NCBI GenBank assembly: GCA_014905825.1
Contig: JACGCN010000001.1
Coordinates: forward strand, 4,216,001-4,280,000
Source of the DNA: Lyophyllum atratum
Lineage: Eukaryota > Basidiomycota > Agaricomycetes > Agaricales > Lyophyllaceae
DNA: 64,000 bases
Direction of reading: 5' to 3'
Shown: positions 11,958 through 22,728 of the stretch, in pieces
Position numbering within the stretch: the stretch's first letter is position 1
How the letters are laid out: every line of letters starts with the position of its first letter
Made by a program: the position numbers and the translations under genes
The notes under the pieces: model-generated
The model's input: only the letters and a program-made list of their open reading frames with translations
Databases searched by the model: none
Told to the model about the DNA's origin: nothing

Positions 11958-12503
11958 ATGCAAAGCCACCATAACGACTATACCGGCGTGCCTTACGAAT
12001 ACTCTCTAGGATCGGGTAGCCCTTCATCGCTCTATCAAGCGGCTTCGTATAATACCACGGCTCCAGTCATGGACTCCCCATACGTTGCACGCCGGCGCCT
12101 TTCTGGCGGTATCCGCAAGACGAGCCCAGAGGCCCTCATTCCCCTGGATGCGCCTACCCAGTCCCGCCGGTATATTACTCCATCTGTTACTTCCAGGAAG
12201 GAGATCCCCGCGTTCTTCCAGAAGATGCGGCACAACTCTCCTCCATCTGAAGACGAGGAAGACGAGCTCACTGAAGAGCCTCCTGCCTCCAATGCAACTG
12301 ATCAGGAGAAGATCGAGTGGAAACGCCGCCAGAATACCCTGGCCGCCCGCCGTAGCCGCAAACGTAAGATGCAGAATGTGCAGCGCCTCGAGGAGACGGT
12401 CGAGCGGCTCACCAGGGAGCGGGAGATCTGGAAGACAAGGGCTCTCACCTTGAAGCAGCTCCTCATCAGCCACGGGATAATTTGTCCTGAATTTCGTGAC
12501 TGA
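11958..12503 (+). CDS. bZIP transcription factor, GCN4/CPC1-like
   Basis: One exon, 181 residues if translation begins at the ATG at 11958 (context ACGATGC). The frame stays open upstream to 11805, so an N-terminal extension of up to 51 residues is possible. A basic region with the N-x7-R signature (NTLAARRSRKRK, about residues 125-136) is followed by Leu/Val heptads ending in LTLKQLLISHG, giving a C-terminal bZIP domain at about 117-172. The NT-AARRSR core resembles Gcn4/Cpc1, the activator of amino-acid biosynthesis genes under starvation. The N-terminal half is Ser/Pro-rich with an acidic patch (PPSEDEEDELTEE) that could serve activation. Assignment to Gcn4 rather than another bZIP is inferred from the basic region only. 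A tiny upstream frame (11825-11839) would fit translational control if the transcript starts upstream of it. Confidence 0.8.
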   Translation: MQSHHNDYTGVPYEYSLGSGSPSSLYQAASYNTTAPVMDSPYVARRRLSGGIRKTSPEALIPLDAPTQSRRYITPSVTSRKEIPAFFQKMRHNSPPSEDEEDELTEEPPASNATDQEKIEWKRRQNTLAARRSRKRKMQNVQRLEETVERLTREREIWKTRALTLKQLLISHGIICPEFRD

Positions 12504-13182
12504 GCGGCTGAAGCAAACCCGGGTTCCAGACAACTACAACTAGTATGTGGCTTCTCGTATCTCGTATTGACCTCGGGACCGACCAATATGCTTCCAGAAT
12601 CCAGACTTGTTCCTCCGAGAACACCATCTCAGGAAATATCAAGGCTGTGCATCTTGAACCACACGAGCGCCACACATACACCGAACCCCGCCGATTGATA
12701 TGACATATCCTCGAGCGCCCCGTGGGTATGATCCATTCAAGGCCAACCGTTATCTGCACACCAGGAGTCGCTGGCCTTTCGACATCCTCCCGTCCCTGCG
12801 GCTCAAAACCGACTTGACTGGTTAAGCTATCCTCGCATCCACATTAATACTCAACTGAGGTCCACCCCTCCCCTCGTCTCCTGAGCTTAGTTACTAAATT
12901 GGTATGGACAGTATCGTCATATTTATATGTCTGCGTTCTCTCGCTCTCGCTTCTTATGACTCGCTTTCATACAGGACTTGTACATCTTTATCTCAGCTTA
13001 CCTCTGTAATACCACGCTTCTTGATACCCCATATTTGCATCGTGACCGACTCCATCACTGGCCACGCTATCTTATCATTTGAGCAGCCGGCGGCTCGGTG
13101 GTAGCCGGCGAATTTCCAGAATTGAATGTGGTCTTGTGATCCGTCCCACAGAAAGTACTCGACTTCCGACTTCCGGATTACG
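12504..13182. other. Intergenic, bZIP 3' side / aminopeptidase promoter
   Basis: No gene, RNA or repeat recognised. Open frames are short and without family resemblance. Confidence 0.5.
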
Positions 13183-15609
13183 ATGCTGTCCACTCTTCGT
13201 GTGGTACGCTCACTATCTCCATCACCTTATCTGATCAACGCCTGCGCAATGTCTTCATCTGCCTACATCGTTCCCTTCGACCACCAGGCCACTGGCGAAC
13301 TAGTTCCTGGTGTAGATGCCAGCAAGCTATGGGCGATGACCCCCCAGGGCGAGAAGCCACCAGCGGTTGGCACTGTACGCACGTTTTATAACACCCCGCC
13401 GTCGAAGGTCGCTGCTGTCTCGTCGCTGGGCGAGAAATTCGCAAGCAAGAAGGGCGACGCAAGGCGCGAGCTGCTCAGGAAATCGGTCGGTAGTGCTGTC
13501 AAGAACCTCAAGGCCGTTGATGGCGTGAAGGACGTGACTATCGACGCATCCGTAGATCCGCATGCTGCAGGTACGTTTTTGGTTGCGCATTATGTATCTT
13601 TAAGACGTCTGAATATCTGTACTCTACAGCCGTCGCTGCGCATCTGGCTCTGTACAACTTCACCTTGAAGACGTCAGCACCTTCGCCGTTCCACCCGAAC
13701 CTCAAGGAACTTGTCCCGGAGAAATTGAACTTTACCCCTGCTCAAGCATCTAAAGAATGGGATCGTGGTGTGGTCTACGCCAAAGCCCAAAACATGGCTC
13801 GCACGGTTCGGATCCTACAATGTGCTGTAATTCTAGAAATCTAACAATAGCACTCCAGCTCATGGAACTCCCGGCAAACCTCATGACACCCACGGTACGC
13901 TCCACCTAATATAATCAATTCACCGTTCAGAGTATCATGCATGAGTAGATCTTCACCGAACGCGTCAAACGCGAGTTCGCTGGTGTCAAAAACGTGGAAA
14001 TCATTGTACGCGATGAAGGTGATAACGCACCCCCTTTCCCGTTGCATGTCACTAACACTTCCGTTTGATGATAGCCTGGGCGGCCGAGAAAAACATGGTG
14101 TGTGGTTCTTCCCTGGTAGATGTTGATTCTTATGTGCCGTTCTCCTGTAGAACACTTTCCTTTCGGTCACTCACGGCACTTCAGAACCCGCCAAACTGCT
14201 GGAAATGTAAGTCAAGCCTAATTTTCCTTCAGTTGCAGTTGTTTACTACATAAATGTCAGTCACTACAAGGGTGCACCCTCCAAGGATGCTCAACCTCTC
14301 GCATTTGTCGGAAAAGGTATCACTTTTGACTCGGGAGGAATCAGCTTGAAGCCCGGTGCGGTCAGTGTTTTATCATTTTCGACAGGTGCTCGTACTTACG
14401 TTCTTCGGGGCGCAGGGCATGAAACTGATGAGGGGAGATATGGGTACGTTTCACGATCTGATCTTGGAGCCCATTCTCAAATGAGAATTCATAGGTGGAG
14501 CAGCAACTGTTGTTTCGGCAGCATTGGCCATTGCCCAGCTGCAACTACCGTATGTCTCCTTGCTTACTTTCAATCATCAAGCGCTGATATAATGTTTAGC
14601 ATCAACCTCGTTGTCGTCACTCCTCTGACGGAGAACATGCCTGGCCCGAGTGCCACCAAGCCCGGCGATATGTATGTTGATTGTTCACGGAAAGCGAGTT
14701 TATGCCTGACCCCAATTTCACAGCATCTACGCAATGAATGGCAAATCCGTCGAAGTCGACAACACTGATGCAGAGGGACGTCTAGTTCTTTCTGGTACGA
14801 CGTATGTATCTCAGTACAGACGAGCCTCGGCTGATCGTGTTGTCCATCGTCAGATGCCATCTACTACACCTCGACCGAGTACAAACCTCACACCTTAATT
14901 GACGTCGCGACGCTGACTGGGTAGGTTCACTGAAAATCCTCCTTGACCGATTTCTAAGATTTCGGAAACCCTAGCTCTATCGTCTCCGCCATTGGGGAGG
15001 TCTTCTCTGGTGTCTTCTCCGTAAGTTGCCTTTTCTTCCGCATAATGCTGTGACGTTGAACACAAGTGCACAATACACAGACATCCGACACCCTCTGGGA
15101 ACAGCTACGCGTCGCCGGAGAGACCGAATACGACCGCTTCTGGCGCATGCCTCTCGAGGAGGACTATGGTCCTCAGATCCACTCCTCCAATGCTGATCTC
15201 CAGAACGTATGTCTACTTTCACCTGTCCCTCCAAGTGCTTGGCTTGTATTGACTCCCGTCGTTCGCAGACCGGCGGCAAGGACGCAGGAAGTTGCACGGC
15301 TGCCTTATTCTTGAAGGCTTTTGCGCACGGCATTGAGGCTGAAGATGGCCAGGAGCCTGCCTTGAAGTGGGCTCATATTGATATTGCTGGCGCTATGGAG
15401 GTGTGTCTCATCTTGATTCCAGCTATTCCACAGTATTGACATCGGAACTGTGCAGGCCACCCGACCCACGCCTTACCTTGAGAAGGGCATGACCGGCCGT
15501 CCCGTTCGGTAAGCGCACTTTCCTTTTAACGGAGCTCAGCAGGTTAGCTGACGAGTGCTCTATGAACAGTGCTCTGGTAGAATACGTACGTAACCTTACC
15601 AGCAAGTAA
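13183..15609 (+). CDS. M17 leucyl aminopeptidase
   Basis: Seventeen exons: 13183-13570, 13630-13805, 13859-13894, 13949-14018, 14075-14097, 14151-14206, 14261-14360, 14416-14443, 14495-14549, 14600-14671, 14724-14794, 14854-14920, 14975-15020, 15081-15206, 15269-15400, 15456-15508 and 15570-15609. All join in phase to give 512 residues. The family-defining blocks are intact: [12 protein letters not shown] (about 265-276, metal-binding Lys and Asp), [12 protein letters not shown] (about 285-296) and the M17 signature NTDAEGRL (about 348-355). The enzyme is a two-metal exopeptidase removing N-terminal Leu and similar residues, usually as a hexamer. The first ATG adds a 22-residue segment without acidic residues ([14 protein letters not shown]...) before a second in-frame ATG at 13249 (MSSSAY). 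The longer form could enter mitochondria and the shorter stay cytosolic. That is inference. Confidence 0.93.
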
Positions 15610-16409
15610 TTCACTCCAGTATGGTTTTTTGGACGATGTATGGGGGGAGCGGATCTGGGGCCCGTACCGGGGCGATATCTCTGGCGGCCACAAATCAAAA
15701 TAATGCTGTTACTATTTTCAGATCGTGATCGATAGACTTGTGATATCCAGGCACTTGCGTAGCAACTAATGATAAGGTGTAGTGAAGGATTATTTTCAAG
15801 ATCAGCTAAGTCGAATCGTGTCCCCTATATAAGGACGTAGATACACTGAGACGAGACGTACCGAAATATCAAGCGAATGCTCCGTTTATTGAGCCAATGC
15901 GAGTGATCTCCATATGAGACGCGTAGATGATAAGAGAGGGGGGAACAGATAGGTGAAGAAGTAGGTTTCGGAGACCTATTTATACAAGAGGGAAACCCAG
16001 TCAGAACTCAAATCCCAATAGTCGAAACCTAAATCCCAAATGTCGGGATGACACTGAAGGTCCGCATCGTCGATTGAGCGATGGGATGCGGGTCCACATC
16101 GGGAGCGGTGACGATAAATGACGACCAGCGAGCAGGTATCGTACTAGTAGTGATCACTGCAGGCAATCACACGGAATGCGTAGACTCACATTCGGCCTTG
16201 GGCTCCGTCAAGCACCCGAGTATTCTTCATGCTGGCGTCCACAGCGTAACTCCACTGAAGAGCGAATAGCAGCAGCGGAAGCAGAAGATGGCTCGTTCCA
16301 GGAATCCATAATGGATATGCTTGCCAGGTCCCGACTCCCTACATGGTGAATGATCATATTATCATAGGCGCTACAGTATAAACACAAAGCAAGAACTGTT
16401 CATATGCCG
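15610..16409. other. Convergent intergenic gap
   Basis: This lies between the 3' ends of the aminopeptidase (+) and the phosphotransferase (-). No coding frame or RNA recognised. It presumably holds both 3' UTRs and terminators. Confidence 0.5.
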
Positions 16410-18203
16410 TCAAGCCTTGAAATCCTTGTGGCGCCAAACACCGTCCTGACCCTTCTTGCGCACCGTGAAGCACGCGATTCCCATGTAATTCGTGATGTCG
16501 TTGATGACGAGGATGCAGAACCGGGCGTAGACGAGGAAAGAGATGATCAGCGTGATCCAAACAAATATCGTCGTGCTCTTCATCGTCGACTGGATGATAG
16601 GTGATCTACACACACGACACGTCAGGTCCAAATCAAAGCCTGCAATACAAAGAACACGACATACCGTCCCAGGATGTGCGGCAGGTTGGCATCAACAGCG
16701 CCAATGATACTCCAAATCCAGACCCAGTCCCACTGGGGGAAGGGCGTGCTCGTGACATGCGCCAGGATCATCCGGCCAACCTGGTGCGCGAACTGGAGTC
16801 CCCAGGCGCAGAGGAAGGGCACGAAGTTGGGCGAGTTGATGATGGCGGAGTTGTTGTAGTTGGGCTGGGAGAGCCAGGCGATCTGGATGCCGGCTGCGAT
16901 GACGAAGGGCATGAGGAGGAGGAGGGGGCGGATGCGTGGCTTCCCGGCGGCTTTCATGGCGCGGCGGACGTTTGCGTAGCTAGATTGATTTTAGCAGCCC
17001 GTTCTTCAGCGAGGAGAATTGTCTACACACCTAGAGATAATATTGAAAGCGAGACCGATAGCTCCGGTCACCATAAACGATTCATTGAGAGGCAAGTTAG
17101 GAAGCTTTTGAAGAAGGGGTATGCGATCGAGCCGGGTAATAGTGAGGAATTTCTGGTCCCAGAAGGAAGGCCCTGGAGGAGGGGGAGGTGTTTAGCTAAG
17201 AAAAAGGGGTGTTCCTGGAAAGGTTCGTACCATAAAATCCGGAAATGACATAGATCGTGATAATCATGAGGATGCCTTCAACAGGTCCGGAGCAGACTCC
17301 GAGGTATAATTGACCTGCACATGATGAGCGTTGCACATAACGCACGGAGTGTCGGGTAAAAACTGACCTGTGTGATACTCTTCCCAGGTCGTTAAATAAA
17401 AGTTGGCGAGAGTGGCAATTTGCGACGCGACGGTCCACCAAGAGCGGCCGAGGTTCAGGGCTTGAGCAGCAAGAATGACCTCCAGCTAACCATCCATAAC
17501 GTCAGTCCGGCCATGTCATGGGTTAGGAGGTTCCTTACCGTGGTGTTCATGGCATCACAACCTATATTATGCCAAATTAGCATCACAACCAGTCAAAGAA
17601 AGGAAACCTCATACCATGGTCGAACATCTCTCCCAGCGGTCCAGCCATCCCAGTCCGGCGCGCTTGTTTCCTGCACCCTGCATTCAACACCTCCCAACGC
17701 ACGACCAAAGCACAAGGTACTCACCCGTCAATAGCGTCCAGACTCTGATACGCGAACAACCCAAAAGCCCATCTACATAGGACGAAACCCTCAGTCCACC
17801 AGCATCTCAGTCCGACAGCAAAGCACCTACGTGAAGTACACCCAGTTGGGGGGCCCCGTCGCGCCGCCTTTCTCCGTGAGGTACAATGGGTCGTAATAGA
17901 TCATGGTGAAAAAGTTGATGAACACGATCGAAAGACCCGTCAACGTGATCTGGTATACGCATCGCGTCAGAGATGGTAGGTAAGGACCACCATACGCGGA
18001 GCACATACAGTGTTGGGTGCGACGGATAACGGCCACAACGTGACGAACCACGTCCAGAACGGGTTCAACACATATCGTGAAACTACAGATCTGAATCCTT
18101 GGTTGGCAAGATTCAACATGGTGGCCTCTTCCACTCACTTATCAACACCCTTATAAGAGTATTTCTTCAAATTTTCGAGAGATTGCTGGGGAATGTAGCC
18201 CAT
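16410..18203 (-). CDS. EPT1: Choline/ethanolaminephosphotransferase (CPT1/EPT1)
   Basis: Eleven exons on the minus strand: 18203-18139, 18090-18009, 17949-17831, 17772-17725, 17670-17615, 17561-17539, 17485-17368, 17314-17231, 17172-17031, 16979-16665 and 16605-16410. They join in phase to 415 residues, close to the usual 390-420. The CDP-alcohol phosphotransferase motif DG-x2-AR-x8-G-x3-D-x3-D is complete (DGKQARRTG...GEMFDHGCD, about residues 104-124), including both metal-binding Asp at its end. Many hydrophobic segments follow, with FWDQ, PVEGILMI and the C-terminal NDITNYMGIACF block of eukaryotic CPT/EPT. It catalyses the last Kennedy-pathway step in ER/Golgi membranes: CDP-choline or CDP-ethanolamine plus diacylglycerol gives PC or PE. 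The preferred head group cannot be read from the sequence. Confidence 0.93.
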
Positions 18204-18748
18204 GGTCGTGAGCGAGATTCGTCCAGGATCTGGGGAGGCCGGAGATTCTAGGGCAGCGCAAGCGCCAATTAGTATGTACAAGGACGTTAGGGTGAAGGGA
18301 ATATCAACGCCAGCAAGAAAAAGTTCTCCACCTTCGAAATCTGGCGATGCACGTGATCGGTAACACCACCGACGTCGCGTCAACAAAGTCGCGTCAGTGG
18401 CACTAGCAGCCCGGGCCCCGCGCGCAAATTCCTCAGCTCCGAACGACCACCCGAAGGTACGTACTCTAGAAATCTTACGTCGGATGCCTGCTGTGTTCCA
18501 CCTATATATCCATTAAGAGACATAGCATAATAAAAGTTCGTTCTAAGGAGAGGGTGTGTCTAAACGAGGGGTGGTAGGTACGGACACATGCATGATATAC
18601 GGGGGTAGGGTGGTCAATGCAAATAAATGTAACGAAACCAAGTCCGGAGTGAGTCCTAAAAAAGGGGCAGGGGGCGGAGACTGTTCCATGACGCAGACCT
18701 TCTTCCCCTATCCTTAAAGTTGATGCAATACTCATAGCTCACAGTCTA
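18204..18748. other. Intergenic, EPT1 promoter
   Basis: Upstream region of the phosphotransferase gene and 3' flank of the deacetylase gene. No gene or RNA recognised. Confidence 0.5.
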
Positions 18749-20836
18749 CTAGAGACGCATGGCGATACCGAGCGAACCAAGCACCGCACCCACGCATGCG
18801 AGGAGAATGGAGGGCCAGACGCCCCGGGGGAGGGTAGGGAGATCGCCGTTGAACGGGATATATGGCGACTGCGAAGACGAGCTATTCTCGAAGGAGCCGC
18901 CGAGACCTCCGCCCGTCAGGTTCGCGCCGTTCGGCTATAACAAGTGCAACAGTGAGAAAGGGGCGATTACGAAGAAAAGGAGAAGTCGCATACCCCAATT
19001 GGCCTTGAGTTGTCGTTGAAGGCACAAGTGTTCGACGTGCAGATGCACTTGCCGTTGATGGGATCCCAGAACGGCGTGGAGCAGTTGGCCGGGACTGGAT
19101 CAGGCGAGGTCAACTGGAATAGATCAGGATAATGAATAAGCAAACATACGGCGGAAGCGAGCGCTTTGACCATCGGGTATTTGCTGCGGCGGGTTGGGGT
19201 TCATGGTCGTGGGTGGGATTGTCGGGCATCCGTACTAGAGGATACACAATATTAGATTGACGGTGCAAAATCGAATAAGGCACATACGCAGGTATAGAAT
19301 GGGAAGTCGGGGAAAGCGCAGTGCGACAGGATGCCAGCCTCGTTCTGGGGCATACCATTGCAGATCTTGAGCGTCGAGTCGACGTCGGGCGTTGCACACC
19401 TGAGGGGGGCAAACGAGTCGAGTTGGGAGACAGGAACAGGGTTGCGAACCCAGGCAAGGAGCTGCTCATTCGAGACGATCCAGACTGTATACGGCACATT
19501 AGATTAGAAAAAAAAAAAGAAAGGCATTGATTGGTGCGGACCATTTTGTTGCTCCTGTGCCCAATCCAAGAAAGCGTTGATCATGTCGACGGTCGACTTC
19601 GAAGTGCTCAAACCAGGGTAGGACAGCTGAACAAGGAGATAAGTTCACAGATGCCCAGGCCCGGATAGAAAGCGGCTTACAGAAACGTGGATGGGGTGGG
19701 TGTAGAGACCAATCGGTTGACGGTTGGCGTTATAATGATCTGTGAAGGTCTTCTTCATGTACGCGAGAGTGGCCGAATCGTTGACCTTGGCACCCCCATT
19801 AGCAGAGTCCCTGCAGAACAAGACGATTCAGTATTATCCTCCGCTAAGTGGATTTTCCGAAACTACTTACAGCCAAGGGTCCATCAAATGCGGGCCCGCA
19901 GCACCCCTGTCGTCGAAGAACGCGTACATCGGGATCTCCCAAAATCCGGGAAGCTTGGGTTCGCCTTTGCACGTTCCGGGAACTGCGAGACAGTTGTTGG
20001 CCATCCCATAATCCAGGGTGTACGGCCAGTAAGCGTCGGTGTTGGGGTCCGTGACAGGAGTTGAAGCAGCAGCACTGGAGTCGTAGGTGAACTGGGCAGC
20101 AGCTAGGAGCTTCAGCGTTTCGGCAGAGTAGTCTAGGAAGGGTGCACGGAAGCCGCTTATTGAGGCCAGAGGAATACCGGCCAAGGAGTTCAGAGCAATG
20201 AGGTTGCCGTTGATTTCGTCGGCTGATGGTTTCCCGACGTGCGTCATGCTGGATGTAGAAGTAAATATAGAGGAAAGTAAGGATACAGAAAGTACTTACG
20301 TGTGGTCCCCAATTTCGTTACCCGCGACATACCAATCTAAATTAAGATGAGCGGACCATTCTGCTACGATCATTTTGGGGACAGACCTGTGACGAGGGTG
20401 TAGTTGGTATAATTCAAGGACGTGAAATATGTCATTTTGGGAGGACAGCCATTGGGATTCTTGCGGTGTGCCAGGAACTGATTGACAGCATCGAGGGTGT
20501 ATGACTGGACTGCATCGTCCGCGGTGAAGACCACAAATTGAGGCGTGTCCGACTGCGCGAAAGCAATAATTTCAGTTCGGATCCATGCTTGACCCAGGAT
20601 AACAATGCGCGGCTTGAAGGGCATGAAACACGAGTTGGACTTACAGGCTTCAGCCCGCCGGGTGGGCTTGCGCTGGCGCAATTGCAGTTGGGCAATTTAC
20701 ACTGATTGGGATCGCATGAGTACCCAGCAGATTCTGGGCTACTCGTCGGGCCATCAATTGTGCCGTCCTGGGCGAATACCAAGAGAGGGCTGAGAGCAAA
20801 GAGAGTAAGGGGCAAGATGGCCGACGTGAGGCGCAT
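18749..20836 (-). CDS. GPI-anchored polysaccharide (chitin) deacetylase-like protein
   Basis: Ten exons: 20836-20645, 20552-20387, 20336-20300, 20248-19871, 19810-19681, 19626-19542, 19484-19288, 19234-19150, 19094-18994 and 18934-18749, giving 518 residues. A secretion signal (residues 1-22) precedes a Cys-rich segment (CDPNQCKLPNCNCAS) and a carbohydrate esterase 4 (NodB) domain. Its motifs are TADDAV (74-79, replacing the usual TFDDGP), HTMTH (131-135) and FRAPF (165-169). A second Cys-rich segment (NCSTPFWDPINGKCIC) and a Ser/Gly-rich stretch lead to a hydrophobic C-terminus (SILLACVGAVLGSLGIAM), the pattern of a GPI anchor signal. CE4 enzymes remove N-acetyl groups from chitin. A wall- or membrane-bound role in chitosan formation is inferred. 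The changed first motif means activity should not be assumed. Confidence 0.88.
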
Positions 20837-22128
20837 TCTTAGCGTGCGTGTCGTAGGTCGATTAGGTGGTGGCGAGGAAGAAGAATATCTTCAGGGAGAG
20901 GAGAGGAGACCTCGCCGCTGAGAAGCTGGGCTAGGCTGACCGACGATGAATGAAGGAGAAAGCGAAGAGAAGGAAGCAAAACAAGCCGCAAATCTTGGCA
21001 GCAGTATGGACAACCATCATTTCTGCTTACTCAGCGACCCGATGACCCAGCTATTTTTACACTGGACCTCCATCACTGGCATGTGCATGGCCTAGTGCAG
21101 CCTTGACCGAGGTAAACTTGGAATAGGGTGCTTGCCCGCAGCGTAGTGGATATATAGGGCAAGATTCTCTTATCGTCCGACGGAAGCTTGGCGGAGGCAA
21201 GCCTAAAATTGCTTCACTACGTCGCGACTCGGACGAGCTCATAGCTCGAAAGTACTGTTAAGGTATGTCAATAACAGAAAAAATCTATTTGCAGCTGGTA
21301 TAGAGCTTACGGGGATGCAGAGCCGATAAAGAATGTCGGCGGTACGCGTGTCACTTGGGCTGACGGCGGTGGGAGATAGTTTCTTCCAGTGCTCAAAGTG
21401 ATGATGAAATTCAGCAGGCTCATGCCAAATTGCGTGCACAACTCCTCCCAGGCGGTTGGGTCACATCATGTTGGGAAGTAGACACTTGGATGTTAGCGAT
21501 ATCGAGAGGGCTCGGAGTATGGAGGGAAGATTTGCCTGTCTTGCACCAGCCACTCTTCTTTCTCCGCGTCTCACACCACGTCGATGAAGTGACGGATACG
21601 ACTATTTCAAACAATCGCAATATCTATCTTACGGCGGGTTACAAATAGGGGAGGCTGGGGCGTTCTCCCAGCCGTCGGGAATTGTATCTGGTTCAGAAAC
21701 GTCAACAGAATTAGTAAGTCCAGAAGCCAGCCGCAGATGCGGTCGTATCCTAGAAAGCTGAAGGGGCTGCTGTTATGACCAGCACGTTGAGGGAGTAGAA
21801 CACCCTTCCACTAGCCTAGGCTTTCAATCTCTTAAAAGTTGACTGTGCTAGCAGTATAGTACCCCATATATAGTACTATGCCACCAAATTGCGAAGAGAT
21901 TACGCGGTAACGCTAGGAGATCGCTCTTGTATTTTATCGTTTCTGCTGCACGTCGCGCCGCTTGCACGGCCGCCTTTCGTTGCAACACGGCGTCGCAATC
22001 CAATTCGCCTATACCGAGAACGGTTGAACGGTATTCAAGATTGAGCCCATCTAAGTATCATTGCCAAAGTCGGTGTCCATCTAAGTCATAGACGAGACGC
22101 GCGAGGTCGGGGCAAGAAATTAGGGTCG
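20837..22128. other. Intergenic between deacetylase and F-box copy A
   Basis: The promoter of the deacetylase gene should lie in the first few hundred bases. Two 66-codon open frames on the minus strand (21239-21439, 21420-21620) have no family resemblance and are not called. No RNA or repeat recognised. Confidence 0.45.
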
Positions 22129-22236
22129 ATGATGTAGTCATAATCATCCTTTTCTTCGTTGTCGCTCTGGAGAAGAATCAGCAAGTATGTAACACTTGCT
22201 ACGACGCACCAAGTACACATCCCCCAGATTCATATG

Positions 22237-22540
22237 CCGAGGAGCGCTGTTACATACAAAGAGCCGCGCCCCATCAGTGCTGATATTCATCGGCGAACTA
22301 GCATGTTCTTACCAAGAGTCTATCTAGCGACTTGAGGGTAAATGAAGGTTGTGACACTTACATCATAGTCTGAAGGATGCGCAGGATAGGACAGATATGG
22401 GTCAAGAAAGAGAGCAGGAGTGCGATAGCACCTGGCTGATTCCGAATTTTTATGAGACACCTTGGTACTCGACTTCGAAGTCTCTACTAGCTTCCCTTGC
22501 CGACCCGACAAGCGCAAATTGCGCAGAAACCATGCATATG
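22237..22540. mobile_element. 304-bp insertion in duplication copy A, CATATG flanks
   Basis: CATATG occurs at 22231-22236 and again at 22535-22540. In copy B the same place has a single CATATG (45553-45558), and sequence on either side aligns. The simplest reading is an insertion in copy A that duplicated a 6-bp target, or precise loss from copy B. No terminal inverted repeat or coding frame was seen inside, so the element type is unknown. Confidence 0.45.
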
Positions 22541-22728
22541 TAAGTGCTAATATTTCAGGTATAGATGACAATGATTCCAGTTCTAGCTCCTCCGAGGTTT
22601 ATTATGTGGCGTCGACCGATACCTGACATCGCCGCGTTGTAAGAACCCAGCGCCACGTAACGAACCCTCTATAGCTTACATCCCCTATTAGCTATTGACG
22701 AGAACGCCCCACGGTCAGTTGAATTAGG

